Origin: Pseudomonas sp. Irchel 3A7
Lineage (GTDB): Bacteria; Pseudomonadota; Gammaproteobacteria; Pseudomonadales; Pseudomonadaceae
Length of the DNA: 64,000 bases
Direction of reading: 5' to 3'
Assembly: GCF_900187565.1 (NCBI RefSeq)
Contig: NZ_FYED01000008.1
Location: 62,001 to 126,000, forward strand
The position numbers and the translations under genes were made by a program. How positions within the stretch are numbered: the first letter of the stretch is position 1; each line of letters begins with the position of its first letter. Shown here one piece after another: positions 1-7,510 of the stretch. The notes beneath the pieces were generated by a model. That model made no database searches. It was not told the DNA's origin and saw only the letters and a list, made by a program, of their open reading frames with translations.

Positions 1-333
1 GAAGTACAGCTGCGCCTTTGCGGTAATGCTATGGATCATTACCTCAAACAGCGGTGTTGTGGTATAGCCATCGATTCGAGTGTCCTGGCGTTCGACGCCG
101 TGACCGTTTTCGCCGTCGCCCTGAAGATCGATGATGTTTTCGCTGACCCAATTGGGCGTATTGAGGGTTGTCGTGAGCACGTCGATTTGCAGCGCGGGAT
201 ACCTATTGTCCAGTGCCGCGCTGAATTGCCTCAACGCCGCGGTGATCACGATCGGCCGGTCCTTGAACTCTTGTTGAACCGCCTGTGCCAATGTGTCGGA
301 GATTTTTTTCTGTGTGACTGGAGCGTCCTTCAT
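1..333 (-). CDS. N-terminal 111 codons of a large protein cut by the window edge; possible DUF6543/dermonecrotic-toxin-like protein
   Basis: An open frame starts at an ATG at 333-331 and runs off the left edge with no stop. The sequence CAGGAT lies about 7 bases upstream of the ATG and an in-frame TGA lies just above it, so the start is well fixed. The visible protein begins MKDAPVTQKKISDTLAQAVQ and continues through a stretch on ordered alpha-helical lines ending in a region that mentions tests of a putative result type (DNTRIDGYTT-like). This layout resembles the N-termini of large Pseudomonas proteins with a DUF6543 domain, some of which carry toxin or ubiquitin-ligase-like C-termini. That match is from memory and weak, because only the first tenth or so of such a protein would be present here. 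No function can be assigned from this fragment alone. Confidence 0.5.
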   Translation of the reverse strand, partial: MKDAPVTQKKISDTLAQAVQQEFKDRPIVITAALRQFSAALDNRYPALQIDVLTTTLNTPNWVSENIIDLQGDGENGHGVERQDTRIDGYTTTPLFEVMIHSITAKAQLYF

Positions 334-739
334 CAAAACATCCTGTTGTCATATATTGAACGGCAAGGCCCCCTTGGCCCGCCTCAACGGGATGTAATGC
401 GATTTCACGGGTCGATGTGCGGTAACTGAATACCCCACGTAAGCTTTGGCAATGTGTACTCACGCTTTTTTGCATATATCTTGAAATGATTTCCAGCTGT
501 AGGATCCGTCCCTCCCGCCTGTACGATTCAAGTCCTTTTTTTCTTTCAGGACTTGCATGAACACCCTCACGGAGCCCCCCAGTTACCCTTTCCCTTCGCG
601 CTTACGTGCAGTCTTGATGCACGCGAAACACCCGGTCTTTCATTTTCCGATTACCCCCGACATTGCAGCTCCACGGCCCCTGCGCCGCGCCTTGCCGTGC
701 CCGGCATTCTGAATTCACTGAAGAGATCGAGACATTTTT
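334..739. other. Intergenic region between two divergent genes, with a small hairpin
   Basis: No credible gene lies in these 406 bases; the ORF-like stretch from about 553 runs out of frame into the TerC gene. It should hold the promoters of both flanking genes. The only clear structure is a hairpin at 530-554 with perfect 7-bp arms (AAGTCCT and AGGACTT) around a pyrimidine-rich loop. I looked for a manganese-type yybP-ykoY riboswitch, which often precedes TerC-family genes, and did not find its conserved segments. Confidence 0.5.
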
Positions 740-2299
740 ATGGAATGGTTAGCCGACCCCACCGCATGGCTGGGCTTATTGACATTGATTGTGCTGGAGC
801 TGGTGCTGGGCATCGACAACCTGGTGTTTATCGCCATCCTCGCCGACAAATTGCCGCCGGAGCAGCGCGACCGCGCGCGGTTGATCGGTTTATCCCTGGC
901 ATTGCTGATGCGCCTGGGACTGCTGGCCAGTATTTCCTGGCTGGTGACCCTGACCCAGCCACTGTTCGAGGTGTTCGACAAGAGCTTCTCCGGGCGTGAC
1001 CTGATCATGCTGTTCGGTGGCGTGTTCCTGTTGTTCAAGGCCACCATGGAGCTGCATGAACGGCTTGAAGGTCACGTCGGCCAGCGTTCATCCAACACGG
1101 CGTACGCGCTGTTCTGGCCGATCGTGGCGCAGATCGTGGTGCTGGATGCGGTGTTCTCCCTCGACGCGGTGATTACCGCGGTGGGCATGGTCGATGAGTT
1201 GGCGGTGATGATGATCGCGGTGATCATTTCCATCGGCCTGATGATCGTCGCCAGCAAGCCGCTGACCCGTTTCGTCAACGCGCACCCGACGGTGATCATG
1301 CTGTGCCTGGGCTTCCTGATGATGATCGGCTTTGCGCTGACCGCCGAAGGTCTGGGCTTCCATATTCCGAAGGGCTATCTGTATGCGGCCATCGGTTTCT
1401 CGATCCTGATCGAGGTGTTCAACCAGATCGCCCGGGCACGGCGCAAGCGCTCGATGCAGGGCCTGCGACCGATGCGCGAACGCACTGCCCACGCGGTGAT
1501 GCGCTTGCTCGGCGGGCGCAAGCTGGCGGTGGAAGAGGTGGGTGAAGAGATTGCCGACATGCTGGACGACGGCGAGGCACAGAGCGAGGAACTGTTCGAT
1601 CGTCGTGAGCGGGTGATGATCAGCGGTGTGCTGCAACTGGCCGAGCGACCGATTCGCACCCTGATGACTGTGCGGGCCGACGTCGATCACATTGATCTGG
1701 CCGATGATGCCGAGGCGATTCGCACGCGGTTGATGCATTCGTCGTACTCGCGTCTGCCGTTGATTCGCGACGGTGCGGTGGATGAGCCGTTGGGCTTCGT
1801 GCACAAGAAGGAGTTACTGAAGGAGTTCCTGGCCGGCAATCAACCCGACCTTGCACACCTGGCACGCCAGACCATCAACCTGCTGGACAGCTATTCGATC
1901 CTCAATGCCCTGGAGCAGATGCGCAAGGCCTCGACCCACATCGCGTTCGTGGTCAACGAATTCGGCGATTTCGTCGGCGTGCTGACCATGACCGACATCC
2001 TCGAATCGATTGCCGGCGAGTTGCCGGACGCCAGCGAAATCGAAGGGCCGGATGTGGTCGAGGAGAAGGGCGGGTTCCTGGTCAGCGGCGCCTTGAACCT
2101 GGCGCGGGTGCGCCAGCGCACTGGCTTTGCGGCAGAACCGACCGACGACTACCAAACCCTGGCCGGGCTGGTGGTGAGCTTGCTGGATCGCCTGCCGATG
2201 AAGGGCGACAGCCACGAGTGGGAAGGGTGGCGGATGACGGTGATGTCGGTGCAAGAGCGGCGGGTGACTCGGGTGTTTCTGGCGCGACTCGACGCATGA
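740..2299 (+). CDS. TerC-family membrane protein with CBS pair and CorC/HlyC domain (YegH/YoaE type)
   Basis: This 519-residue inner-membrane protein has three parts. Residues 1 to about 230 are a TerC domain with several hydrophobic helices and acidic residues inside the membrane ([12 protein letters not shown] near the start and [12 protein letters not shown] in the middle), a pattern linked to metal-ion transport or sensing. Residues about 290-420 form a pair of CBS domains, which usually bind adenine nucleotides. The last 80 residues are a CorC_HlyC domain ([16 protein letters not shown]). Length and order match E. coli YegH and YoaE. The actual substrate is not known; manganese export or metal homeostasis is a reasonable inference from TerC relatives. 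The gene stands alone and ends just before a REPIN. Confidence 0.9.
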   Translation: MEWLADPTAWLGLLTLIVLELVLGIDNLVFIAILADKLPPEQRDRARLIGLSLALLMRLGLLASISWLVTLTQPLFEVFDKSFSGRDLIMLFGGVFLLFKATMELHERLEGHVGQRSSNTAYALFWPIVAQIVVLDAVFSLDAVITAVGMVDELAVMMIAVIISIGLMIVASKPLTRFVNAHPTVIMLCLGFLMMIGFALTAEGLGFHIPKGYLYAAIGFSILIEVFNQIARARRKRSMQGLRPMRERTAHAVMRLLGGRKLAVEEVGEEIADMLDDGEAQSEELFDRRERVMISGVLQLAERPIRTLMTVRADVDHIDLADDAEAIRTRLMHSSYSRLPLIRDGAVDEPLGFVHKKELLKEFLAGNQPDLAHLARQTINLLDSYSILNALEQMRKASTHIAFVVNEFGDFVGVLTMTDILESIAGELPDASEIEGPDVVEEKGGFLVSGALNLARVRQRTGFAAEPTDDYQTLAGLVVSLLDRLPMKGDSHEWEGWRMTVMSVQERRVTRVFLARLDA

Positions 2300-2321
2300 T
2301 GCTGCGTTGAGGCTGATGCCC

Positions 2322-2390
2322 CCATCGCGGGCAAGCCCGCTCCCACAGGGTTGGCGCAATACCTTGTGGGAGCGGGCTTGCCCGCGATGG
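2322..2390. repeat. REPIN (two inverted REP sequences)
   Basis: Two near-identical arms (ATCGCGGGCAAGCCCGCTCCC and its reverse complement, each about 25 bases) face each other across an 18-base spacer. Each arm is itself a REP with an internal GGGC-AAGCCC palindrome. It lies between the convergent 3' ends of the TerC gene and the diguanylate cyclase gene, a usual REPIN position. No RAYT transposase is present in the window. Confidence 0.92.
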
Positions 2391-2413
2391 CTATGTATCA
2401 GGCGACAGATCAC

Positions 2414-3499
2414 TCAAGCCTGCTGATGAAAGGTGTACCGATCCTTCCCCGTATGCTTTGACTCATACAGCGCCGCATCCGCCTTGATCAGCGCCTGGTT
2501 CAAGGTGTCGCCCTCCAGTACCTTGGCCAGGCCGATACTGATGGTCACCGGATGTCGGGTCACTTGCTCGCGCACCACCTGGCACAATTCGCCGGCCAGG
2601 GCCTCGACATCTTCGCGGCGCACCCCGGCCAGGTAAATCGCAAACTCTTCACCGCCCAGTCGCGCGTATTCGAAGTGGCTCATCACCGTCTTGATGTCCG
2701 CTGCGATGCGCTTGAGTACTTCATCGCCGATGTCGTGTCCGTAGACGTCGTTGACCTTCTTGAAATTGTCGATATCGATCATCCCCAGGTAATGGTCGTG
2801 CTCGCGTGGAACGCGGTGCAGCTGTTTATCGGCGCGGGTCATGAACGAGCGGCGGTTTGGGATTTCGGTGAGCGTGTCGATGTACGCCTGGTCCAGCAGC
2901 AGCCTGGACATGATGAAGTTATACAGTTTGGCCTTGCGCAGGATGAGAAAGGTGTAGAGGGTCAGCGCGCAGAAAAAACCCATGTAACAGACCATCATCA
3001 CGCCACTGAGGTCGAACAGCGCCACATCGCCGTCGAAGAACGGGTTGAGCATCAGCCAGGTAACGATCTGGGTAGCAAAAAACGTCCAGCGGCTCAGCGG
3101 CAACGTGGACGCACTGTACAAGATGCTTGTGGCTGCCAGCATCAGCCACGCGGGCTGTAGATCTTGCGGTAAACCTTCGATCAGAAGGCGCGCGCCAACG
3201 GTAATGGTCAGGGCGAACAGCAGATTGAGCACATCGAAATGCCGGGCCTTGCGGGTGAACACCAGAATGATCGAGAAGATCGCAAAGAGCCCGATAAACG
3301 GCACTGAACGCCAGGTGAGTCCCTGACCGCCGACGTAGCTGATGATCAGATCGAAGAAAATCCACATCACGATGCTGGCGAGGTAAATCAGCAGGCAAAA
3401 GGAGTGCAACCGTTCGAACTCATGTTGGATGAATTCAGCCTGCAACTCGGCCGGTGGCGCCTTTTTCAGCACTTCATCTTCAATGGTTTTGTACATCAT
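2414..3499 (-). CDS. Membrane-anchored GGDEF diguanylate cyclase, last gene of the nfr-type operon
   Basis: The 361-residue protein should make c-di-GMP from two GTP. About 190 N-terminal residues hold roughly six hydrophobic segments (for example FCLLIYLASIVMWIFFDLII), and the C-terminal 165 residues are a GGDEF domain with an intact GGEEF signature (RLGGEEFAIYL) and the usual DIDNFKKVND and GHDIGDEVL motifs. The residues just before GGEEF (MSHFEYARL) lack the RxxD inhibitory site, so product inhibition at that site is not expected. The start overlaps the end of the DUF4434 gene by 20 bases, so the two are translated together. Its place in the operon suggests a local signal supply for NfrB. 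In E. coli a separate cyclase, DgcJ, has been reported to play this role. I cannot tell whether this protein is orthologous to DgcJ. Confidence 0.9.
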   Translation of the reverse strand: MMYKTIEDEVLKKAPPAELQAEFIQHEFERLHSFCLLIYLASIVMWIFFDLIISYVGGQGLTWRSVPFIGLFAIFSIILVFTRKARHFDVLNLLFALTITVGARLLIEGLPQDLQPAWLMLAATSILYSASTLPLSRWTFFATQIVTWLMLNPFFDGDVALFDLSGVMMVCYMGFFCALTLYTFLILRKAKLYNFIMSRLLLDQAYIDTLTEIPNRRSFMTRADKQLHRVPREHDHYLGMIDIDNFKKVNDVYGHDIGDEVLKRIAADIKTVMSHFEYARLGGEEFAIYLAGVRREDVEALAGELCQVVREQVTRHPVTISIGLAKVLEGDTLNQALIKADAALYESKHTGKDRYTFHQQA

Positions 3500-4358
3500 C
3501 GACTTTGCTCTTGCGCTGGTTATCGAGCATCACCTTGCCCCATGGCCGGTAACGCAGGGAAAACACCGCACCGGGATGGCAGCCCGTCGATGCCGTTTGC
3601 AGGTTGGCCGGTTCTGCGCGAAAGGCCGTGCCCGCGGTGCTGACCTGACGAAACGCTTCCTGAACGATGCCGACGGAGCAGGGCAGCGCCTGGGCGTAAC
3701 CCTGGCGCACCAATGGCGGTAAACGCTCGGTACCGGCACCGTCCTGCCACCAGACCTGAATGCCCTGGCCGGCCAACGCCGCCAGCCACCGACCATTGAC
3801 ACGCGGCGCCAGCTTGCCGACGCTGAAGGCACTGACATGCAGCGGCGCATCGAGCTGGCCGGCGAAGTCCTTGAGTTGACGCAGCAGGGTTTGCCGGCGA
3901 TCAGGGGCGAGGAAATGCAAGTCGTCCAGCTCCATCGGCAAGTACCAGCCAGTGACCAGAAGCTTCCAGTCCTTGAGCAACTTCTGACGTTGGGCCAGCG
4001 ACTGGCCCAATTGCGCCTGCCAGTAACTCGCCAGCCCGGCACTGTCCAGCTCATTGATGCGTTGGTAATAGGCCGGGTCCATGTACAACCCCAGCACCAG
4101 CTTCAAACCTTGGGCCTGGGCCAGCTTCAGGCTGTCGGCCAGCCAGCCGTGGGCGCCGCCGAAATCAGAATCGCCGTAGGCCGTCCACTGCACGATCACC
4201 GTGTGGACACCCTGTTTGGCCGTGTCCTGCCAGATCCGCTGCCATTGCGCCTGGCCGAGACTCGCATCGACGTTCAACGGTTGATAGAAAATCCGCTCCT
4301 CAGCGCGGACCATCGCGCTGCCGAGCAACAGGCACACAAGCAATAGAAGTCGCTTCAT
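3480..4358 (-). CDS. Secreted DUF4434 protein, probable glycosidase-like TIM barrel
   Basis: The 292-residue protein begins with a signal peptide (MKRLLLLVCLLLGSAMVRA) and then matches the DUF4434 family: FYQPLNVDASLGQAQWQRIW, then VIVQWTAYGDSDFGG, LKLVLGLYMDPAYYQ and GWYLPMELDD. This pattern of short strands ending in acidic residues fits a TIM barrel of glycoside-hydrolase type. It should act in the periplasm. Its start overlaps the nfrA stop by one base (TGATG). As I recall, E. coli nfrBA is followed by ybcH, a gene of the same kind, which would make this a standing part of the Nfr system. Trimming or modifying the exported polysaccharide is an inference; no activity is shown by the sequence alone. 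Confidence 0.75.
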   Translation of the reverse strand: MKRLLLLVCLLLGSAMVRAEERIFYQPLNVDASLGQAQWQRIWQDTAKQGVHTVIVQWTAYGDSDFGGAHGWLADSLKLAQAQGLKLVLGLYMDPAYYQRINELDSAGLASYWQAQLGQSLAQRQKLLKDWKLLVTGWYLPMELDDLHFLAPDRRQTLLRQLKDFAGQLDAPLHVSAFSVGKLAPRVNGRWLAALAGQGIQVWWQDGAGTERLPPLVRQGYAQALPCSVGIVQEAFRQVSTAGTAFRAEPANLQTASTGCHPGAVFSLRYRPWGKVMLDNQRKSKVDDVQNH

Positions 4359-7300
4359 CAGAAATTCAACTCCACGCCCAGCAGTACACCGTTACCGCCT
4401 TCATACAAATTGCCGCCCAACGATTGCTGGTATTCGGTGCGAACGGTCAGGTGCGCGCGGTAGGCGTTGTAGATGTCATCGTCGAACCACCATTGCCAGC
4501 GCAGGCCGATGCCGGTGCGTAAATCCTGGCGCCAGTCATTGCTCGGGTCCTGGCTGGCAAATTCGAGAAAGCCGTAGGGCATGAGGGTTTGCGCGCCGTT
4601 GAACGGCAGCTTCCACGCGTGACCTTGCTGGAAACGCGACAACCATTGATGGTCGCCAGCCTTGGTCCACCACGCGGCATCCAGATAAAGAAAGCGTTCT
4701 TCCCAGTCGCTTTCGTCGACGCGCCAGTCGTTGCGAAACCTGCCCTGATCCAGGAACGAAGCGGTGCTGCGCAACAGGTAATCGGTGGTGGTGTGCCCGT
4801 CCTTGCGGTGATCCTCGACCTGGTCCGACAGCTTTTCCGGAGCCAGCATCTGGCCCAGGCTCAGGCCGTGATTGTCCTGGTCATCGAACTGGCTCTGCTT
4901 GTAGATCTCGCCGTAGAAGTTGATGTTCGCCGTGCCCCAGGGTTTGTAGCGCAGCCCCACGCCGGTGGCGATGGATTCGGCGTAGCTGGATCGACTCTGA
5001 CCACCGAGCAGTACGCGGCCATAGACCGACAGTGTGCTGCCGGCGCGGCTCGGTTCTTCGCCCAGAGCGTGATCCCACATGGCCAGTTGTACGTTTTGCG
5101 AGGTGGAACGGCGTCGTGATCCGCTGGTTTCGTCGGATCGCAGGAAGTCGTTGGTCGAGACCCCGGCCGGCGACCAGGTGCTGGCCACGGTGCGCGAGTC
5201 GCGGCGTGACAGGGTTTCATGGGCGCGGCGTTGGCGATAACGCCGGGCCTCCATGCTGCCGTCCTCGTCGTCGGCCGCTACCGGGTTTTGTTCCAGATCG
5301 ATCACCCGGCGCAGTTCCTTGCGCGCCGCTGCGCTGTCCGCAACTTCGTCATAGCGCGAGGCGAGGGTTTCGCCGAGGCGATAATCCTCGGGGAAGCTTC
5401 GGGTGGCGCTTTGCAGATAAGGAATGGCCTGGGCGCGTTCTTCCCGGGTGTCAGCACCGGCCAGGCGCATGCCGTAATCGGCGCGGTAACGCGGGTTATC
5501 CGGTTCGAGTCGTACCGCCTCGGCCAGCCAGGCGGTGCTTTGCACAGGTTCGCCGGCCTTCTGCGCGGTGACCGACGCGGCGTAGAAGTGCCCGGCATCC
5601 GCTGAATGTTGCAAGGCGGAGCGTTGTCGTTGCAGGGCCAAGCCATGATCGCCCTGCGCATCGGCAATCGCGGCACCCAGTGCCCATTCGTTGGGGCCAC
5701 GGCTGCGGCTTTGCTGCCAGTAAAGTTCGGCGGCTGGCAGGTCCCCGGCATTCAGGGCGCTGCGACTGGCGGTGAGGCGGGCGTTGTCGCTGAGTTCGGC
5801 ATCGGGCAGGCTGCGCCAGATTGCCAAGGCTGCGGCCGAATCGCCGGCCGCTTCGAGGGCATAGGCCAAGGGCACGCGGCTACTTCGATCGCCGGAGCTT
5901 TCCGCCTGTTGGTAATAAACGACGGCAGCGCCAGGGCGATCCGGCATGGCGCAACGCCCCAGTGCGCGGTAGTCGCCGGCGGCCCGGGGTTGCGCACCGA
6001 TGGCTTGCTGCACGGCGCCGCACTGGCCGCTCTCGGCCAGTTGCGCCAACAGTTGGCCGCGGGTGGCGGGGTCGACACGATTGAGCAGCGACACGATGCG
6101 CCGTTGCTGTGCAGGCGTGGGCGTCGACGAGGCATACAGCGTCGCCAGCCGTTGCAACAGGGCGTCGGGGAGCTTGCCGCCATGGCGGTCGTAAGCGTTT
6201 TCCAGCAGGTGCTGTGCGTGTTCGCGCTGTCCGGCATTCAGCGCCAGGTACGTGGCCTGATCGAGCGAGCGAAGGTTGCCGGTTTGCTGGTAGTGCCGCT
6301 CCCAGAGTGTCGCCGCTTCGGTAGTGCGCCCCAGCGCCTGAACCAGTTCGGCCCGCCGCTTGACCACCTCGGCGGTCTGCGGCTGGCTGGCAAGCCAGGC
6401 CATGACTTTGTCGCTTTGACCTTCTTGCTGCCAGATGTCCAGCAGGTGTTGCTGGCGCCGGCTATCCCAGGGTTGCGGCAGGCGCGTGCCTTGCAGGAGT
6501 TCGGTGGCGTGCAGGCGTTGGGCAAGGATCAGCCAGGTCTCGGGATCAGCGTCGGCGGGGCAGCCACGCAATTGCGTGAGCGCCGCATCCGGATCGCGAC
6601 GGGACAGCCATTCGGCGGTCTCCAGGCACGGCCGCTGCAATTCACCGCTCAAGCGCTGCACCGTTGTGCTGTCGCCGGTTTGCCGCGCCAGCTCCCACAG
6701 GCGCCGGCGTTGCGCGGGGTCGGCAAGATCGTCCGGCGGCAGTGATTGCAGCCAGCGCTGAGCCTGTTCGGTGTGCCCCACGGCTATCGCGCGATCGACC
6801 ATCGCCAGGCGAGTCTTGCGTGCCGCCTCCGGGGTGGGCGCCTGTTGCAGCAATTGTTCCAGCGGTTGTTCGTCGAGCCGTTGCACATACGCATTGGCCA
6901 GCCGCTGCCAGTCTTCGGCACCCAGTTGATTGTTGGCGGCCAAGGGCGCGAGTTGTTCGATGGTGCCGTTCCAGTCGCGCAGTTGCTCGGACCAATTGGA
7001 CAGGGCCAGGTGCAGAATCCGCTCGTCACCTTTGGGCTCCAATTGCGCCAGCCAATCGTGAGCCCGGCCCGCACCGCCAAATTTGGCCAGGCTCAGGCTG
7101 TAGGCCTGCCACAGGCGGATGCGTTGGTTGAGGTTGCTGGCGGCCATCCATTGTTCGACCTGCCCACTGCCGGGCGGATCCTGTTCGATCCACGTCAGGC
7201 GCAGGTTGAGCAAGGCATCGCTGTTTTGCGGGTTATCCGGCAGTGCTTGCAGTGCGTCCTTGTAGCGCCGTTGCTTGGCCAGCGCTTCGACCAGCAGCGC

Positions 7301-7510
7301 CCGCGCTTCGTCATTTTTCGGCACGATGTCCAGCAGGTGGCGCATCAGTCGTTCGACTTCGGCCCAGTTGCCTTTTTTCGCTTCGCGGTAGCTGCGGTCC
7401 ATGTAGGGGAAACTGCGAAATTGCTCGAAGTCAGTCAGCGGTTCGGCTTGAACCCAGGCGGCGTTAAGGCTCAGCAGCAGGCAACCGACGAACACGGCAT
7501 GAGGTTTCAT
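4358..7510 (-). CDS. nfrA: NfrA-type outer-membrane exopolysaccharide export protein (phage N4 adsorption protein A)
   Basis: This 1050-residue protein starts with a signal peptide (cleavage likely after AAWVQA). Most of its length is a long run of tetratricopeptide-like helical repeats, rich in Leu, Ala, Gln and Trp, from about residue 40 to 720. The last 250 residues change to alternating hydrophobic strands (LSVYGRVLLGGQSRSS, NINFYGEIYKQSQFDD) and end in a hydrophobic residue plus Phe (GVELNF), as in an outer-membrane beta barrel. TPR plus C-terminal barrel is the architecture of E. coli NfrA and also of PgaA-type exporters; pairing with NfrB points to NfrA. It likely carries the NfrB polymer across the periplasm and outer membrane. 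Its start overlaps the nfrB stop by four bases (ATGA). Confidence 0.88.
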   Translation of the reverse strand: MKPHAVFVGCLLLSLNAAWVQAEPLTDFEQFRSFPYMDRSYREAKKGNWAEVERLMRHLLDIVPKNDEARALLVEALAKQRRYKDALQALPDNPQNSDALLNLRLTWIEQDPPGSGQVEQWMAASNLNQRIRLWQAYSLSLAKFGGAGRAHDWLAQLEPKGDERILHLALSNWSEQLRDWNGTIEQLAPLAANNQLGAEDWQRLANAYVQRLDEQPLEQLLQQAPTPEAARKTRLAMVDRAIAVGHTEQAQRWLQSLPPDDLADPAQRRRLWELARQTGDSTTVQRLSGELQRPCLETAEWLSRRDPDAALTQLRGCPADADPETWLILAQRLHATELLQGTRLPQPWDSRRQQHLLDIWQQEGQSDKVMAWLASQPQTAEVVKRRAELVQALGRTTEAATLWERHYQQTGNLRSLDQATYLALNAGQREHAQHLLENAYDRHGGKLPDALLQRLATLYASSTPTPAQQRRIVSLLNRVDPATRGQLLAQLAESGQCGAVQQAIGAQPRAAGDYRALGRCAMPDRPGAAVVYYQQAESSGDRSSRVPLAYALEAAGDSAAALAIWRSLPDAELSDNARLTASRSALNAGDLPAAELYWQQSRSRGPNEWALGAAIADAQGDHGLALQRQRSALQHSADAGHFYAASVTAQKAGEPVQSTAWLAEAVRLEPDNPRYRADYGMRLAGADTREERAQAIPYLQSATRSFPEDYRLGETLASRYDEVADSAAARKELRRVIDLEQNPVAADDEDGSMEARRYRQRRAHETLSRRDSRTVASTWSPAGVSTNDFLRSDETSGSRRRSTSQNVQLAMWDHALGEEPSRAGSTLSVYGRVLLGGQSRSSYAESIATGVGLRYKPWGTANINFYGEIYKQSQFDDQDNHGLSLGQMLAPEKLSDQVEDHRKDGHTTTDYLLRSTASFLDQGRFRNDWRVDESDWEERFLYLDAAWWTKAGDHQWLSRFQQGHAWKLPFNGAQTLMPYGFLEFASQDPSNDWRQDLRTGIGLRWQWWFDDDIYNAYRAHLTVRTEYQQSLGGNLYEGGNGVLLGVELNF

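Noticed and set aside
430..739. A manganese yybP-ykoY riboswitch before the TerC-family gene
   Set aside because: TerC relatives are often controlled this way, but the conserved GGGGAGUA-type core and paired distal segment are not found; only a simple 7-bp hairpin is seen.
553..999. A 148-codon plus-strand frame at the start of the TerC gene
   Set aside because: It overlaps the TerC gene in another frame and has Arg/Pro/Ala-rich, motif-free sequence.
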